Shown in pieces: positions 44,516-52,891 of a DNA stretch of 64,000 bases. Both the position numbers and the translations under genes were made by a program. Source of the stretch: Oscillospiraceae bacterium. GTDB taxonomy: Bacteria > Bacillota > Clostridia > Monoglobales > Monoglobaceae. Where the stretch lies: contig SVKF01000005.1 of the NCBI GenBank assembly GCA_015068605.1, positions 62,001-126,000 of the forward strand. The letters run 5' to 3'. The notes below the pieces were generated by a model. It was not told where the DNA came from and searched no databases. It saw only the letters and a program-made list of their open reading frames with translations. Every line of letters starts with the position of its first letter. Position 1 is the stretch's first letter.

Positions 44516-45256
44516 ATGCGACGGTTTTTTACAGAACCGATGAACATTGGCGATGGGAAAATCAGGATTATTGAGGATGCCTCTCATATAACCAAAGTTC
44601 TCAGAATGTCCGAGGGAGACGAGATAATCGTCTTTGACGGGACGGGAAAAGAATATAGAGCAAGGCTTGATTTAATCAGTCCTAAAGAGTGTCTTGCGAC
44701 GGTTGTATCCGAAGAATATTCCTCGACTGAACCTAAAATACGGGTTAGTGTTTTTCAGGGCATACCGAAGGCAGGAAAAATGGAAACCATTATTCAAAAG
44801 GTGGTTGAGCTGGGTGCTTATGAAATAATCCCTGTTGAAATGGAACGGTGCGTTGTTAAGCTTGACGGAAAAGCTCGCATAGAAAAAACAAAACGGTGGA
44901 ATAAGGTTTCTGTTGAGGCTGCAAAGCAGTGTGGAAGGAGTGTTATTCCGAAGGTTTTGGAGCCGGTAAGCTATGATAAATCTCTTGAAATGATGAGTGA
45001 GCTTGATTTGACGATTATGCCCTATGAGGTTTTGGGGCATAACGGTGAAAAAGGTCTTAAAAGCATTTTGAAAAACTTTAGCGGTGAAACGGTTGGGATT
45101 GTCATTGGTCCTGAAGGCGGTTTCTCCGATAAAGAGGCGGAAAAAGCGAAGGATAAAGGCATAAATCAAGTTGGGCTCGGGGAGAGAATCCTTAGAACGG
45201 AAACGGTGGCGAGTGCTGTTGTTCCGATAATTATGTATGAGAAAGACGAAATATAG
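44516..45256 (+). CDS. rsmE: 16S rRNA (uracil(1498)-N(3))-methyltransferase
   Basis: A 246-aa SPOUT methyltransferase. The N-terminal PUA-like part has MRRFFTEPM and HITKVLRMSEGDEI. The knotted SAM site has VIGPEGGFSDKEAEKA near residue 198 and LGERILRTETVASAVV near residue 222. Its start follows AGAGGTG and its own promoter, so it can be expressed apart from the heat-shock operon. Confidence 0.95.
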   Translation: MRRFFTEPMNIGDGKIRIIEDASHITKVLRMSEGDEIIVFDGTGKEYRARLDLISPKECLATVVSEEYSSTEPKIRVSVFQGIPKAGKMETIIQKVVELGAYEIIPVEMERCVVKLDGKARIEKTKRWNKVSVEAAKQCGRSVIPKVLEPVSYDKSLEMMSELDLTIMPYEVLGHNGEKGLKSILKNFSGETVGIVIGPEGGFSDKEAEKAKDKGINQVGLGERILRTETVASAVVPIIMYEKDEI

Positions 45257-45269
45257 GAGGAATGAAAAA

Positions 45270-45794
45270 GTGAAGGTATCAGCTCAAAATACGGTTAATA
45301 AGACGGTTGACAAAAGAGCTAAAAGAGCGGAAAAGGTGGCAAAGGCAGATAAACTGACGAACGGGTTTATGCTGACATTGACATTTGGTATTGTTGCGAT
45401 TTTTCTTCTTGAAATCGCAAAAAGAAATTATGCAAGTTGGGAAATAGAGTTTCCGAGTAAATATTGTATAGTTTTAGGCGTTTTGTTTGCGGTTATGATA
45501 GGAGGAGTTCTGGTATTGGCTGCGCTTAAGAAGATGCAGTGGAATCGTGCCGGAAAATATACTATTTTGTTTACGGTTTCGTCTCTTGTTTCGTTCTTTA
45601 TTTCTTATGATATGAGACTTCCGATTTCAAGAGCGCTCTTTGAAAAGGGTAACTATTGGAGTAAGCTTGATTTTCTTGCAAACCTTAACCTTGCAAGAGA
45701 TATAAAGATGATTGAATATGCCGTTGTTGCTTATGTTGCAATCGCATTTGTGGTTTATGCAATAAGACTTGTTATTAACGAAAAAAGAAAATAA
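45270..45794 (+). CDS. Hypothetical four-helix membrane protein
   Basis: A 174-aa protein I cannot assign to a family. The ORF track starts at 45237 inside rsmE; AGGAGG followed 9 nt later by GTG at 45270 (VKVSAQNTVNK) is the better start. A basic N-terminus (KRAKRAEKVAKADK) precedes four hydrophobic segments near residues 35-50, 68-86, 98-112 and 148-166. The basic end should face the cytosol. It is co-transcribed with rsmE (13 nt gap). Confidence 0.75.
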   Translation: MKVSAQNTVNKTVDKRAKRAEKVAKADKLTNGFMLTLTFGIVAIFLLEIAKRNYASWEIEFPSKYCIVLGVLFAVMIGGVLVLAALKKMQWNRAGKYTILFTVSSLVSFFISYDMRLPISRALFEKGNYWSKLDFLANLNLARDIKMIEYAVVAYVAIAFVVYAIRLVINEKRK

Positions 45795-45799
45795 TTAAT

Positions 45800-45822
45800 A
45801 CCGCATCCGTTTTGGGTGCGGT
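45800..45822 (+). terminator. Hairpin after the rsmE operon, first of a direct-repeat pair
   Basis: ACCGCATCC-GTTTT-GGGTGCGGT, a 9-bp stem, starts 6 nt after the membrane-protein stop. Almost the same hairpin recurs at 46078. A second perfect hairpin CAGCTTAATGAC-aaa-GTCATTAAGCTG follows at 45824-45850. Confidence 0.65.
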
Positions 45823-45850
45823 TCAGCTTAATGACAAAGTCATTAAGCTG

Positions 45851-45980
45851 GGCAGACATTGAGAAACGAAGTGTATATTTTGTGAAATCGTTTTCGTCGG
45901 CGTACGATGGTACGGTAGAGAACGATTTCGCAAAAAGCAAGCAACGGCAAGGGAAATTCGATATTTCTCTTGCCGTTTTC
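45851..45980 (+). repeat. Dispersed structured element, copy 4, ending in a terminator
   Basis: Outer stem GAAATCGTT (45884) pairs with AACGATTTC (45921) around TCGTCGGCGTACGATGGTACGGTAGAG, with inner hairpin CGTAC-GATG-GTACG. Then GCAAGCAA and the hairpin CGGCAAGGGAAAT / ATTTCTCTTGCCG (45945-45975) with a T tract. Differences from copy 3 are concentrated at paired positions and keep pairing. It lies downstream of, and on the same strand as, the rsmE operon. Confidence 0.85.
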
Positions 45981-46077
45981 TATGCTATTTTATGCGGATA
46001 GTCTATAAAATCTATCTCTGCGTTTCACCCTATAAATATAGCTTGCTTGCGGTAGACCGAGTTTGTCAGTGGTCTGT

Positions 46078-46100
46078 ACCGCATCCGTTTTGGATGCGGT
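46078..46100. terminator. Hairpin between convergent genes, second of the direct-repeat pair
   Basis: ACCGCATCC-GTTTT-GGATGCGGT followed by TTTAATTATT on the + strand; it also lies just past the stop of the - strand oxidoreductase. Its first bases (TACC) also pair in an overlapping hairpin GGTAGACC / GGTCTGTACC (46051-46080), so the two cannot form together. Confidence 0.6.
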
Positions 46101-46115
46101 TTAATTATTGCCATT

Positions 46116-47381
46116 TTATAATTTTTCGGAAAATTTTTCCAAATCAATAACCGTATTATTATGTCTTGATTCCTCTGCGGCGAAGCAGATAAGATGATTT
46201 AGGTAAGATGTGCGGAGTGAACAGATTGATTTGCTCGGAGCTTTATCGTTGAAATATTTAACTATGTCAACCATAATCCCTGTGTCACCGCCACCGTGTC
46301 CTTCAAAGATTGTTCCTCCAATCTTGTATAACTCGAAAAATTTATGCTCTTTTGTTGCAAAAGAGTAAATATCTATTGTTCCCTCTTCCATATCTGCATA
46401 AATTTCACCCTTTGTTCCAAAAATTCGTGTATATCTTCCACCTTTATTAAAAGCATTCATAGTCAGAGAGACGGTGCATCCATCCTCAAATTCAAGATTC
46501 ACAACCTGATGGTCAACAACATCGTTATCACAGGCATAAACGCATTTTCCGTAAGGTCCTCTCTTTAATGCCTCCAAAACTTCGTCGTCTGTGGGGTTTA
46601 TCTTATCTGCAACAACATCACGCCATCCGTTATCGGGGTTATCGACATAGAAACGGATAGGGTCATAGAAACAAGTTTCGCTGTGCGGACATCCGTCAAG
46701 ACAGTAAGTAGGAGCACCGTCAGGGCGGTTATCCTTATTAAAATGGGTTAATGAACCAAAGGACTGAACTTTTTTACATTCTTTTCCCACAAGCCATTGT
46801 AAAATATCTGCGTCATGGCAACATTTTGCAAGAATCATTGGGGCAGATTCCTTTTCGTTGTGCCAGTTTCCGCGGACAAAGCTATGGCTTTGGTGAAGAT
46901 TTCCCACATTTTCCATATGATTGATGGATACGATATCACCGATTTCTCCATCGTCAATAAAATTCTTTATTGCATAGAAAAATTGCGTAAATCTTAAAAC
47001 ATGACATACGATGACCTTAACACCCTTTTCCTCTGCTGCTTCCGTGATTATTTTACATTCCCGGGCTGTTGGAGCCATGGGTTTTTCAAGAAGAAGATTA
47101 TAGCCCTTTTCAATGCAGGCAAGAGCAGGCTCAAGATGCATTTGATCCTGAGTGCAAATCATTGCAAAATCTGCCATTTTCGGAAGCGCTGCAACCTCGC
47201 TCCAACATTTAAATAGTTTATCGTCGGGGAGATTGTGGCGCTCTTTTGCGAAAGCTCTTTTGCTTTCAACAGGCTCTGCAACCGCAACGATTTCCAGTTG
47301 GTCGGGGTTTTCCATGGCGTATCTTGAATAAATCTGACCTCTCATACCGTAGCCTAAGCATACTGCTGTAAGTTTTTTCAT
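46116..47381 (-). CDS. Gfo/Idh/MocA family oxidoreductase
   Basis: An NAD(P)-dependent sugar or inositol dehydrogenase-like protein of 421 aa. The Rossmann motif is VCLGYGMRGQIYSRYA at the N-terminus, LLEKPMAPTARECK near residue 90 contains the family EKP lysine, and KCCHDADILQWLVG near residue 185 holds the H-D pair. Six cysteines around CLDGCPHSETC and YACDN are unusual. The ORF track begins at a TTG at 47399; AAAGGTGTG precedes the ATG at 47381. It diverges from an AraC-type regulator that likely controls it. The substrate is unknown. Confidence 0.85.
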   Translation of the reverse strand: MKKLTAVCLGYGMRGQIYSRYAMENPDQLEIVAVAEPVESKRAFAKERHNLPDDKLFKCWSEVAALPKMADFAMICTQDQMHLEPALACIEKGYNLLLEKPMAPTARECKIITEAAEEKGVKVIVCHVLRFTQFFYAIKNFIDDGEIGDIVSINHMENVGNLHQSHSFVRGNWHNEKESAPMILAKCCHDADILQWLVGKECKKVQSFGSLTHFNKDNRPDGAPTYCLDGCPHSETCFYDPIRFYVDNPDNGWRDVVADKINPTDDEVLEALKRGPYGKCVYACDNDVVDHQVVNLEFEDGCTVSLTMNAFNKGGRYTRIFGTKGEIYADMEEGTIDIYSFATKEHKFFELYKIGGTIFEGHGGGDTGIMVDIVKYFNDKAPSKSICSLRTSYLNHLICFAAEESRHNNTVIDLEKFSEKL

Positions 47382-47400
47382 AAATAACACACCTTTCAAG

Positions 47401-47429
47401 TTGACAAATTATAATAATTATGTTAATAT
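47401..47429 (+). promoter_or_regulatory. Sigma-A-like promoter of the AraC-family gene
   Basis: TTGACA, exactly 17 bp, TAATAT. It predicts a leader of about 70 nt that contains the direct repeats at 47434. Confidence 0.7.
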
Positions 47430-47433
47430 CATA

Positions 47434-47463
47434 GCATATACAAAATCAAAAGTATATACAAAT
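47434..47463. promoter_or_regulatory. Direct repeats, possible AraC-regulator operator
   Basis: ATATACAAA occurs at 47436 and 47454, 18 bp apart, between the divergent oxidoreductase and AraC-family genes. Tandem half-sites are the usual form for AraC-family binding. The assignment is inference from position and symmetry. Confidence 0.45.
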
Positions 47464-47503
47464 TTATATAATTTATCTTTAAATTTGTATAATTGGAGGG
47501 CGT

Positions 47504-48316
47504 ATGTATAAATCGGTTAGCGTTGAGGATGTTTTCAGAATTAAAAAATTGTACACCGCATTTCAAATGGCTTATGACAGCGATTATTACTTTGAAGGGG
47601 AATATCACAATTTTTGGGAAATTGTTACTGTAATAAACGGTGAAATCGGAGTCACGGCAGGGGGCGATGTATTTGTTTTAAAAAAAGGTCAGGCGATTAT
47701 TCACGAGCCTATGGAATTTCACAGGTTATGGAGTGAGGGAAACACCAATCCGGAAATAATAGTTTTTAGTTTCGGGGCAGAGAATATGCCTCAATTTTCT
47801 TCAAAAATATTTGAAATTGAGGATGTTTTGCTGTCTCAAAAAATACTTAAAGATATTCAAAGTAGTTTTGGGACAAAAGATTTTCAAGGAGCGGATGTTA
47901 TAAAAAACAGCGGAACTGATTATCAGATTGCTGTAAAAAAACTGGAAATGTTCATTCTTGAAATGATTTCCCAAAAGATTTTAGATGATTTGCCGGTTAA
48001 AACAAAAGGGGCAGAGAATTTTAAAAAGGCGGTTGGTGTTATGGAAAATAACATTGATAAAAACCTTTCTGTTTCGGAAATTGCGAAGATGTGCAATATG
48101 AGTGAAATTGGTCTTAAAAAGACCTTTTCAAAATATACGGGGATTGGAGTTATGGCGTATTTTAACCGAATGAAAATCACGGAAGCGACGGATATGATAA
48201 GAAATGGAATGAGTATCCGAGAAGTAGCTTTAACTCTTGGTTTTTCCAATCAGAATTATTTTAGCACCGTCTTTAAAAGGATAACGGGAAATCCGCCGAG
48301 CCATTACAAAATATGA
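47504..48316 (+). CDS. AraC family transcriptional regulator with cupin sensor
   Basis: A 270-aa regulator. The N-terminal cupin-like part has YHNFWEIVTVINGEIGVTAGG and QAIIHEPMEFHRLW near residues 35-85, a small-molecule (often sugar) sensor. The C-terminal HTH_18 domain (residues 170-268) has LSVSEIAKMCNMSEIGLKKTFSKYTG and REVALTLGFSNQNYFSTVFKRITGNPP, two helix-turn-helix motifs. It probably activates the divergent oxidoreductase gene in response to a sugar. ATG follows TTGGAGGGC. Confidence 0.9.
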   Translation: MYKSVSVEDVFRIKKLYTAFQMAYDSDYYFEGEYHNFWEIVTVINGEIGVTAGGDVFVLKKGQAIIHEPMEFHRLWSEGNTNPEIIVFSFGAENMPQFSSKIFEIEDVLLSQKILKDIQSSFGTKDFQGADVIKNSGTDYQIAVKKLEMFILEMISQKILDDLPVKTKGAENFKKAVGVMENNIDKNLSVSEIAKMCNMSEIGLKKTFSKYTGIGVMAYFNRMKITEATDMIRNGMSIREVALTLGFSNQNYFSTVFKRITGNPPSHYKI

Positions 48317-48362
48317 CAGATATAAATTAAAAAAATAAGTCACATAAATTTGTAAAAATCTA

Positions 48363-48391
48363 TTGAAAAATTCCCTTTAAAAGTGTATAAT
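48363..48391 (+). promoter_or_regulatory. Sigma-A-like promoter of the miaB-mut operon
   Basis: TTGAAA, exactly 17 bp, TATAAT, 26 bp before the miaB start. It likely drives miaB-ylbF-mutS-mutL-miaA and perhaps further, because no strong terminator is seen until 59657. Confidence 0.8.
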
Positions 48392-48417
48392 AATAAAGAT
48401 GGAATGGAGTGGTTTGA

Positions 48418-49815
48418 TTGACTGAAATCAGCAAGGCGGAAATACTTCGCCAAAAAGATTTTATAAGCAGAATTTCGGATATAAATTCAAAAAAAGAGCA
48501 TAAACCATTAGCGTTTGTTGAAACATACGGATGTGCCCAGAATTTTAATGACAGCGAGAAAATATGCGGTATGCTTTCCGATATGGGTTTTGGATTCTGT
48601 GAGAATAAGGAAATTGCGGATTTGATTATTTATAATACCTGTGCTGTTCGTGAAAATGCGGAAATGCGTGTTTACGGAAATATCGGTGCAATTAAGAATA
48701 TAAAACGCAAAAGAGAAGGAGTTTTGCTGGGCGTTTGCGGATGTATGGTTCAGCAGGAGAAGATTGCTGAAAATGTTAAAAAACGCTATCCTTATGTTGA
48801 TATGATTTTCGGAACTCATGCTCTTTATCGTTTTCCTGAAATTTTAGCGAATGCGATGGAAAAGAACAGAGTTTTTGATATAGAAAATTCCGAAGGGGCT
48901 ATATGTGAGGATATATCCTGCAAGAGAGAAGCTCCGCCTCTTGCAAAGGTTCCGATTATGTATGGCTGCAATAATTTTTGCACATATTGTATAGTGCCTT
49001 ATGTCAGAGGACGAGAGCGGAGTCGTAAGGTTGAAGCGGTTTTAAGTGAGGTAAGGCAGGTTGCAAGCGAGGGATATAAAGAGGTTATGCTTCTCGGTCA
49101 GAATGTCAATTCTTACGGAAATGACTTTAAAGACGGGACAAGCTTTGCCTATCTTTTGGGTGAGGTTTGCAAGATTGACGGAATTGAAAGAGTGAGGTTT
49201 ATGACCTCCCATCCTAAAGATATTTCGGATGAGCTTATCGATGTTATGGCAAGAGAAGAAAAGATTTGTAATCAGCTCCACCTTCCTGTTCAGTGCGGCT
49301 CGAGTCGGATTCTTGAGAAAATGAACAGAAGATATACGAAAGAGCAATATCTTGAAATTGTCAGAAAAGTTCGTGAGAAAATGCCGGATATTGTGCTGAC
49401 GACGGATATTATTGTTGGCTTTCCGGGCGAGACAAATGAGGATTTTGAGGAGACGATTGATGTTCTCAAAAAAGTCAGATATGACACGATTTTTTCGTTC
49501 ATATATTCAAAGCGAGGGGGAACACCTGCGGCTGTTATGGAGGATTGCCTGACCGAGGAGGAAAAGCATAAGAATTTTGACCGTCTTTTAGAAGTTCAGA
49601 ACGAGATTTCAAAAGAGAAAAATGACGAGTATCTGGGAAGGATTGAAAAGGTGCTTGTTGAAGGGGCGAGCAAGACTAACCCTGAATATATGAGTGGGAG
49701 AACAGACGGCGGAAAGATTGTGAACTTTAAGGGAAATACAGATATGGTTGGGAAAATCATAGATGTTAAAATAACAAAAACACAGACCTGGTCCCTTGGC
49801 GGAGAGGTTTTATAG
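48418..49815 (+). CDS. miaB: tRNA (N6-isopentenyl adenosine(37)-C2)-methylthiotransferase MiaB
   Basis: Adds the methylthio group to i6A37 made by MiaA, encoded downstream. The 465-aa protein has the UPF0004 domain with YGCAQNFNDSEKICGML and two further cluster cysteines (NTCAVRENAE, GVCGCMVQQ), the radical-SAM motif CNNFCTYCIVPYVRGRE near residue 183 and a C-terminal TRAM domain. The start is TTG at 48418 behind GGAGTGG. Confidence 0.95.
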   Translation: MTEISKAEILRQKDFISRISDINSKKEHKPLAFVETYGCAQNFNDSEKICGMLSDMGFGFCENKEIADLIIYNTCAVRENAEMRVYGNIGAIKNIKRKREGVLLGVCGCMVQQEKIAENVKKRYPYVDMIFGTHALYRFPEILANAMEKNRVFDIENSEGAICEDISCKREAPPLAKVPIMYGCNNFCTYCIVPYVRGRERSRKVEAVLSEVRQVASEGYKEVMLLGQNVNSYGNDFKDGTSFAYLLGEVCKIDGIERVRFMTSHPKDISDELIDVMAREEKICNQLHLPVQCGSSRILEKMNRRYTKEQYLEIVRKVREKMPDIVLTTDIIVGFPGETNEDFEETIDVLKKVRYDTIFSFIYSKRGGTPAAVMEDCLTEEEKHKNFDRLLEVQNEISKEKNDEYLGRIEKVLVEGASKTNPEYMSGRTDGGKIVNFKGNTDMVGKIIDVKITKTQTWSLGGEVL

Positions 49816-49826
49816 GAGGAAAAGTT

Positions 49827-50222
49827 ATGATGAATACAATTATGGAAGCGGCAGAAGCACTCGGAAAGCTTATTGCCGAAAGTGAAGAAAGAAAGAATGC
49901 AACACAGTCAGCGGATGCTCTCAGAAACGATAATGAAGCGTCTGAAATAATGGCAAGATACGGCGAAATCAGACAGGAGGAAATGGCGAAGCTTCAGGCA
50001 AAAGAGCCGACAAAGGAAGAACTTGAAAACTTCCAGAAGCTTATGCAGGACGAGTTTAAAAAGCTTGCGGAAAATCCTGTTATTTCTGCATATATTGAAG
50101 CAAATAAGGCTTATGATGCTTTGGTTAAAAGGGTTAACGGTGTTTTGGCTTACTATATAAACGGTGAGGACCAAAGCGAAGGATGTGGCGGAAATTGTTC
50201 ATCCTGTTCGGGATGCCACTAA
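49827..50222 (+). CDS. YlbF/RicA family protein with a Cys-rich C-terminus
   Basis: A 131-aa mostly alpha-helical protein: NTIMEAAEALGKLIAESEE at the N-terminus, and a conserved LENFQKLMQDEFKKLAENPVISAYIEANKAYD core. The tail GCGGNCSSCSGCH has four closely spaced Cys. In B. subtilis YmcA/RicA, YlbF and YaaT form an Fe-S complex that promotes mRNA maturation, and ymcA lies next to miaB and near mutS as here, so this gene is syntenic with ricA. The cluster ligation is inference. Confidence 0.85.
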   Translation: MMNTIMEAAEALGKLIAESEERKNATQSADALRNDNEASEIMARYGEIRQEEMAKLQAKEPTKEELENFQKLMQDEFKKLAENPVISAYIEANKAYDALVKRVNGVLAYYINGEDQSEGCGGNCSSCSGCH

Positions 50223-50256
50223 AATTTGATTTATAACTGCAGAAAGGAAGATAAAA

Positions 50257-52875
50257 ATGGCCGGATTTACTCCTATGATGGAGCAATATCTCCTGATAAA
50301 AGAGGAATATAATGATTGCATCTTAATGTATAGATTAGGGGATTTTTATGAGATGTTTTTTGATGATGCCAAGGAAGCGTCACGAATCCTTGAAATAACC
50401 CTGACGGGCAGAGATTGCGGTCAAGAGGAGCGTGCCCCCATGTGTGGGGTTCCTTTCCATGCGGTTGATTCTTATATTGCAAAGCTGGTTGAAAACGGAA
50501 AAAAGGTTGCAATCTGTGAGCAGGTTGGAAATCCGACTGAAGCAAAAGGAATTGTTCGCCGTGAGGTCGTTAGAATCGTAACCCCCGGAACAATCCTTGA
50601 TTCGGCGGCGCTTGATGATACAAAAAATAACTACCTTTGTTCCCTTTATATGGATGATGGGGGAGTTGGTATTTCATTTGTTGATATAACGACCGGTGAA
50701 ATTTCCACAGTTGAAAACTTTGAAAAAGCGGACCTCATAGTTCTTAATGAGTTGGTTAAGTATTCTCCGGCTGAGGTCATAACAAATTCTGCGGCGTATA
50801 AAAATGAGGAGCTTATTTCAAGAATACGCGACAGATTTGAGTGTAATGTTATCCCTTATGATGACGAGGCGTATACATTTTCAAAGGCGCAACAGAAAAT
50901 CATGGATATTATGGGTGGTAATTATAAGTCTGAGATTGACGGCAAGGTACACAGTGCAGCAAGTCTCGGTGCTCTCCTTGACTACCTTGAAGCCACACAG
51001 AAAACCGAGCCTGCAAACCTTAAAGAGCTTGATATAATCGATGACGGGAAGTATATGGGGATTGACTTATACAGTATGAAAAACCTTGAGCTTCTTGAAA
51101 CCATGCGTGATAAGAAGGCGAAAGGCAGTCTTTTAAGCGTGATTAACAAAACTGTTACTTCTATGGGCGGCCGACTTATGCGGAAATGGGTAACTATGCC
51201 TCTTGTGAGCTGCGGAACTATTCAAAATCGCCATAATGCGGTTGAGGAATTTGTTAAAAACCCTGTTATGAGGGAAGAAATTCGTGAAAGACTTCGTGAA
51301 ATTAATGATATTGAAAGAACAATAACAAGAATTTCCTATAAGAGTGCAAATTGTAAGGATTTGCTTGGGATTGCCTTTTCTTTCGAGAGAATCCCTTATA
51401 TTAAGGAACTTATGAAGGAGTGTAGGACGGGTATTTTACATAAGCTTTATGAAGATTTTGATGATTTATCGGATGTCAGAGAGCTTATTGAAAAGTCAAT
51501 TAATCCTGATGCTCCGTTGATAGTCAGAGAAGGTAAGCTTATAAAACGCGGATATAACCGTGAAGTTGACGAAACGAGAGAGATTATTGAAAACGGAAAG
51601 CAATGGATAAGAGATATTATTAATCGTGAACGGGAGACAACCGGACTTAAGATAAAAGAGGGATATAACCGTGTTTTCGGTTATTATCTTGAAGTTAGCA
51701 AGGCAGAAAAGGGTGAAGTTCCCGAGCACTTTATAAGACGGCAGACTCTTGCTAATTGCGAAAGATACATAACAGAAGAAATCAAAGAGATTGAAGATAA
51801 AATTGTTGAGGCAGAGAGTCATATTGTTGAAATGGAATATGAGCTGTTCTGTCAGATAAGAGATGCGGTTTCAGGGCAGATAGAGAGAATTCAAAAGTCA
51901 GCCGAAATTATTGCAACAATCGATGTTTTAACGGCATTGGCTTATGTTGCGGAAAAAAATAACTATGTTAAACCTGTTATGAATATCGGTGACAAAATTC
52001 GGGTTAAGGACGGAAGACATCCCGTTGTTGAGAAAATAAGCAGTAAAAATATGTTCATTGCCAATGATATAAATATTGACTGCTCGGATAATCAGGTTTT
52101 GGTTATAACAGGCCCTAATATGGCAGGTAAGTCAACATATATGAGACAGACGGCGCTTATTTCGATTATGGCACAAATGGGAAGCTTTGTTCCTGCAAAA
52201 GAGGCGGAGCTTGGCATTGTTGATCATATTTTCACCCGTGTTGGAGCGTCGGATGACCTTTCTGCAGGACAAAGTACATTTATGGTGGAAATGAGCGAGG
52301 TTGCGTATATTCTTGATAATGCGACCAAAAACAGCTTGATTATTCTTGATGAAATCGGCAGAGGAACAAGCACCTATGACGGACTCAGCATTGCCTGGGC
52401 TGTGGTTGAATATATTGCGAACAAGAAAAAGTGCGGTGCTAAAACTCTTTTTGCAACTCATTACCGTGAGCTTCTGTCTCTTGAAGAGAAAATCGCAGGG
52501 GTTAAGAATTATTGCATTGCCGTTAAAAAGCAGGGCGACTCCATAACATTCCTCCGCAAAATTATAAGAGGCGGTGCGGACGGAAGCTATGGCATTGAGG
52601 TTGCTCATCTTGCCGGGGTTAAAAAAGATGTTACAAAAAGAGCAAAGGAAATTCTTGCAGAGGTTGAGGAGAAAGAAGGGGTTAAAAGTGCCACAACAAA
52701 GGCATCTCTTGCGCCGACTGTAAGGAGTGAAGATACTCAGATAAGCTTTATGGGAATGAGCAATTCCGAAAGCGAAATAATCGACGAAATTAAGAATATA
52801 AATCTTGATTCAATAACACCAATGGAAGCGCTGACTAAATTATATGCGCTTAAAGCAAAAGCACAAAACGGATAA
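50257..52875 (+). CDS. mutS: DNA mismatch repair protein MutS
   Basis: Recognises mismatches. The 872-aa protein has the mismatch-binding GDFYEMFFDDAKEAS (the Phe-x-Glu wedge) at residues 28-42, connector and lever domains, and the ATPase with GPNMAGKSTYMRQ near residue 623, DEIGRGTSTYDGLS near residue 697 and FATHYREL near residue 733. It starts behind AGAAAGGAAG and is followed by mutL 17 nt later. Confidence 0.97.
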   Translation: MAGFTPMMEQYLLIKEEYNDCILMYRLGDFYEMFFDDAKEASRILEITLTGRDCGQEERAPMCGVPFHAVDSYIAKLVENGKKVAICEQVGNPTEAKGIVRREVVRIVTPGTILDSAALDDTKNNYLCSLYMDDGGVGISFVDITTGEISTVENFEKADLIVLNELVKYSPAEVITNSAAYKNEELISRIRDRFECNVIPYDDEAYTFSKAQQKIMDIMGGNYKSEIDGKVHSAASLGALLDYLEATQKTEPANLKELDIIDDGKYMGIDLYSMKNLELLETMRDKKAKGSLLSVINKTVTSMGGRLMRKWVTMPLVSCGTIQNRHNAVEEFVKNPVMREEIRERLREINDIERTITRISYKSANCKDLLGIAFSFERIPYIKELMKECRTGILHKLYEDFDDLSDVRELIEKSINPDAPLIVREGKLIKRGYNREVDETREIIENGKQWIRDIINRERETTGLKIKEGYNRVFGYYLEVSKAEKGEVPEHFIRRQTLANCERYITEEIKEIEDKIVEAESHIVEMEYELFCQIRDAVSGQIERIQKSAEIIATIDVLTALAYVAEKNNYVKPVMNIGDKIRVKDGRHPVVEKISSKNMFIANDINIDCSDNQVLVITGPNMAGKSTYMRQTALISIMAQMGSFVPAKEAELGIVDHIFTRVGASDDLSAGQSTFMVEMSEVAYILDNATKNSLIILDEIGRGTSTYDGLSIAWAVVEYIANKKKCGAKTLFATHYRELLSLEEKIAGVKNYCIAVKKQGDSITFLRKIIRGGADGSYGIEVAHLAGVKKDVTKRAKEILAEVEEKEGVKSATTKASLAPTVRSEDTQISFMGMSNSESEIIDEIKNINLDSITPMEALTKLYALKAKAQNG

Positions 52876-52891
52876 CTAAGGCGGTGAAAAA

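Noticed and set aside
45816-46001. 61-aa ORF with SSAYDGTVENDFAKSKQRQGK as a possible conserved small protein
   Set aside because: Its similarity to the 37319 frame follows from the shared repeat. Changes between copies keep RNA pairing rather than protein sequence, and there is no ribosome site.
45797-46115. A tRNA or known riboswitch in the 320-bp gap
   Set aside because: No cloverleaf, CCA end or recognisable riboswitch core was found; the stems are explained by hairpins and repeat copy 4.
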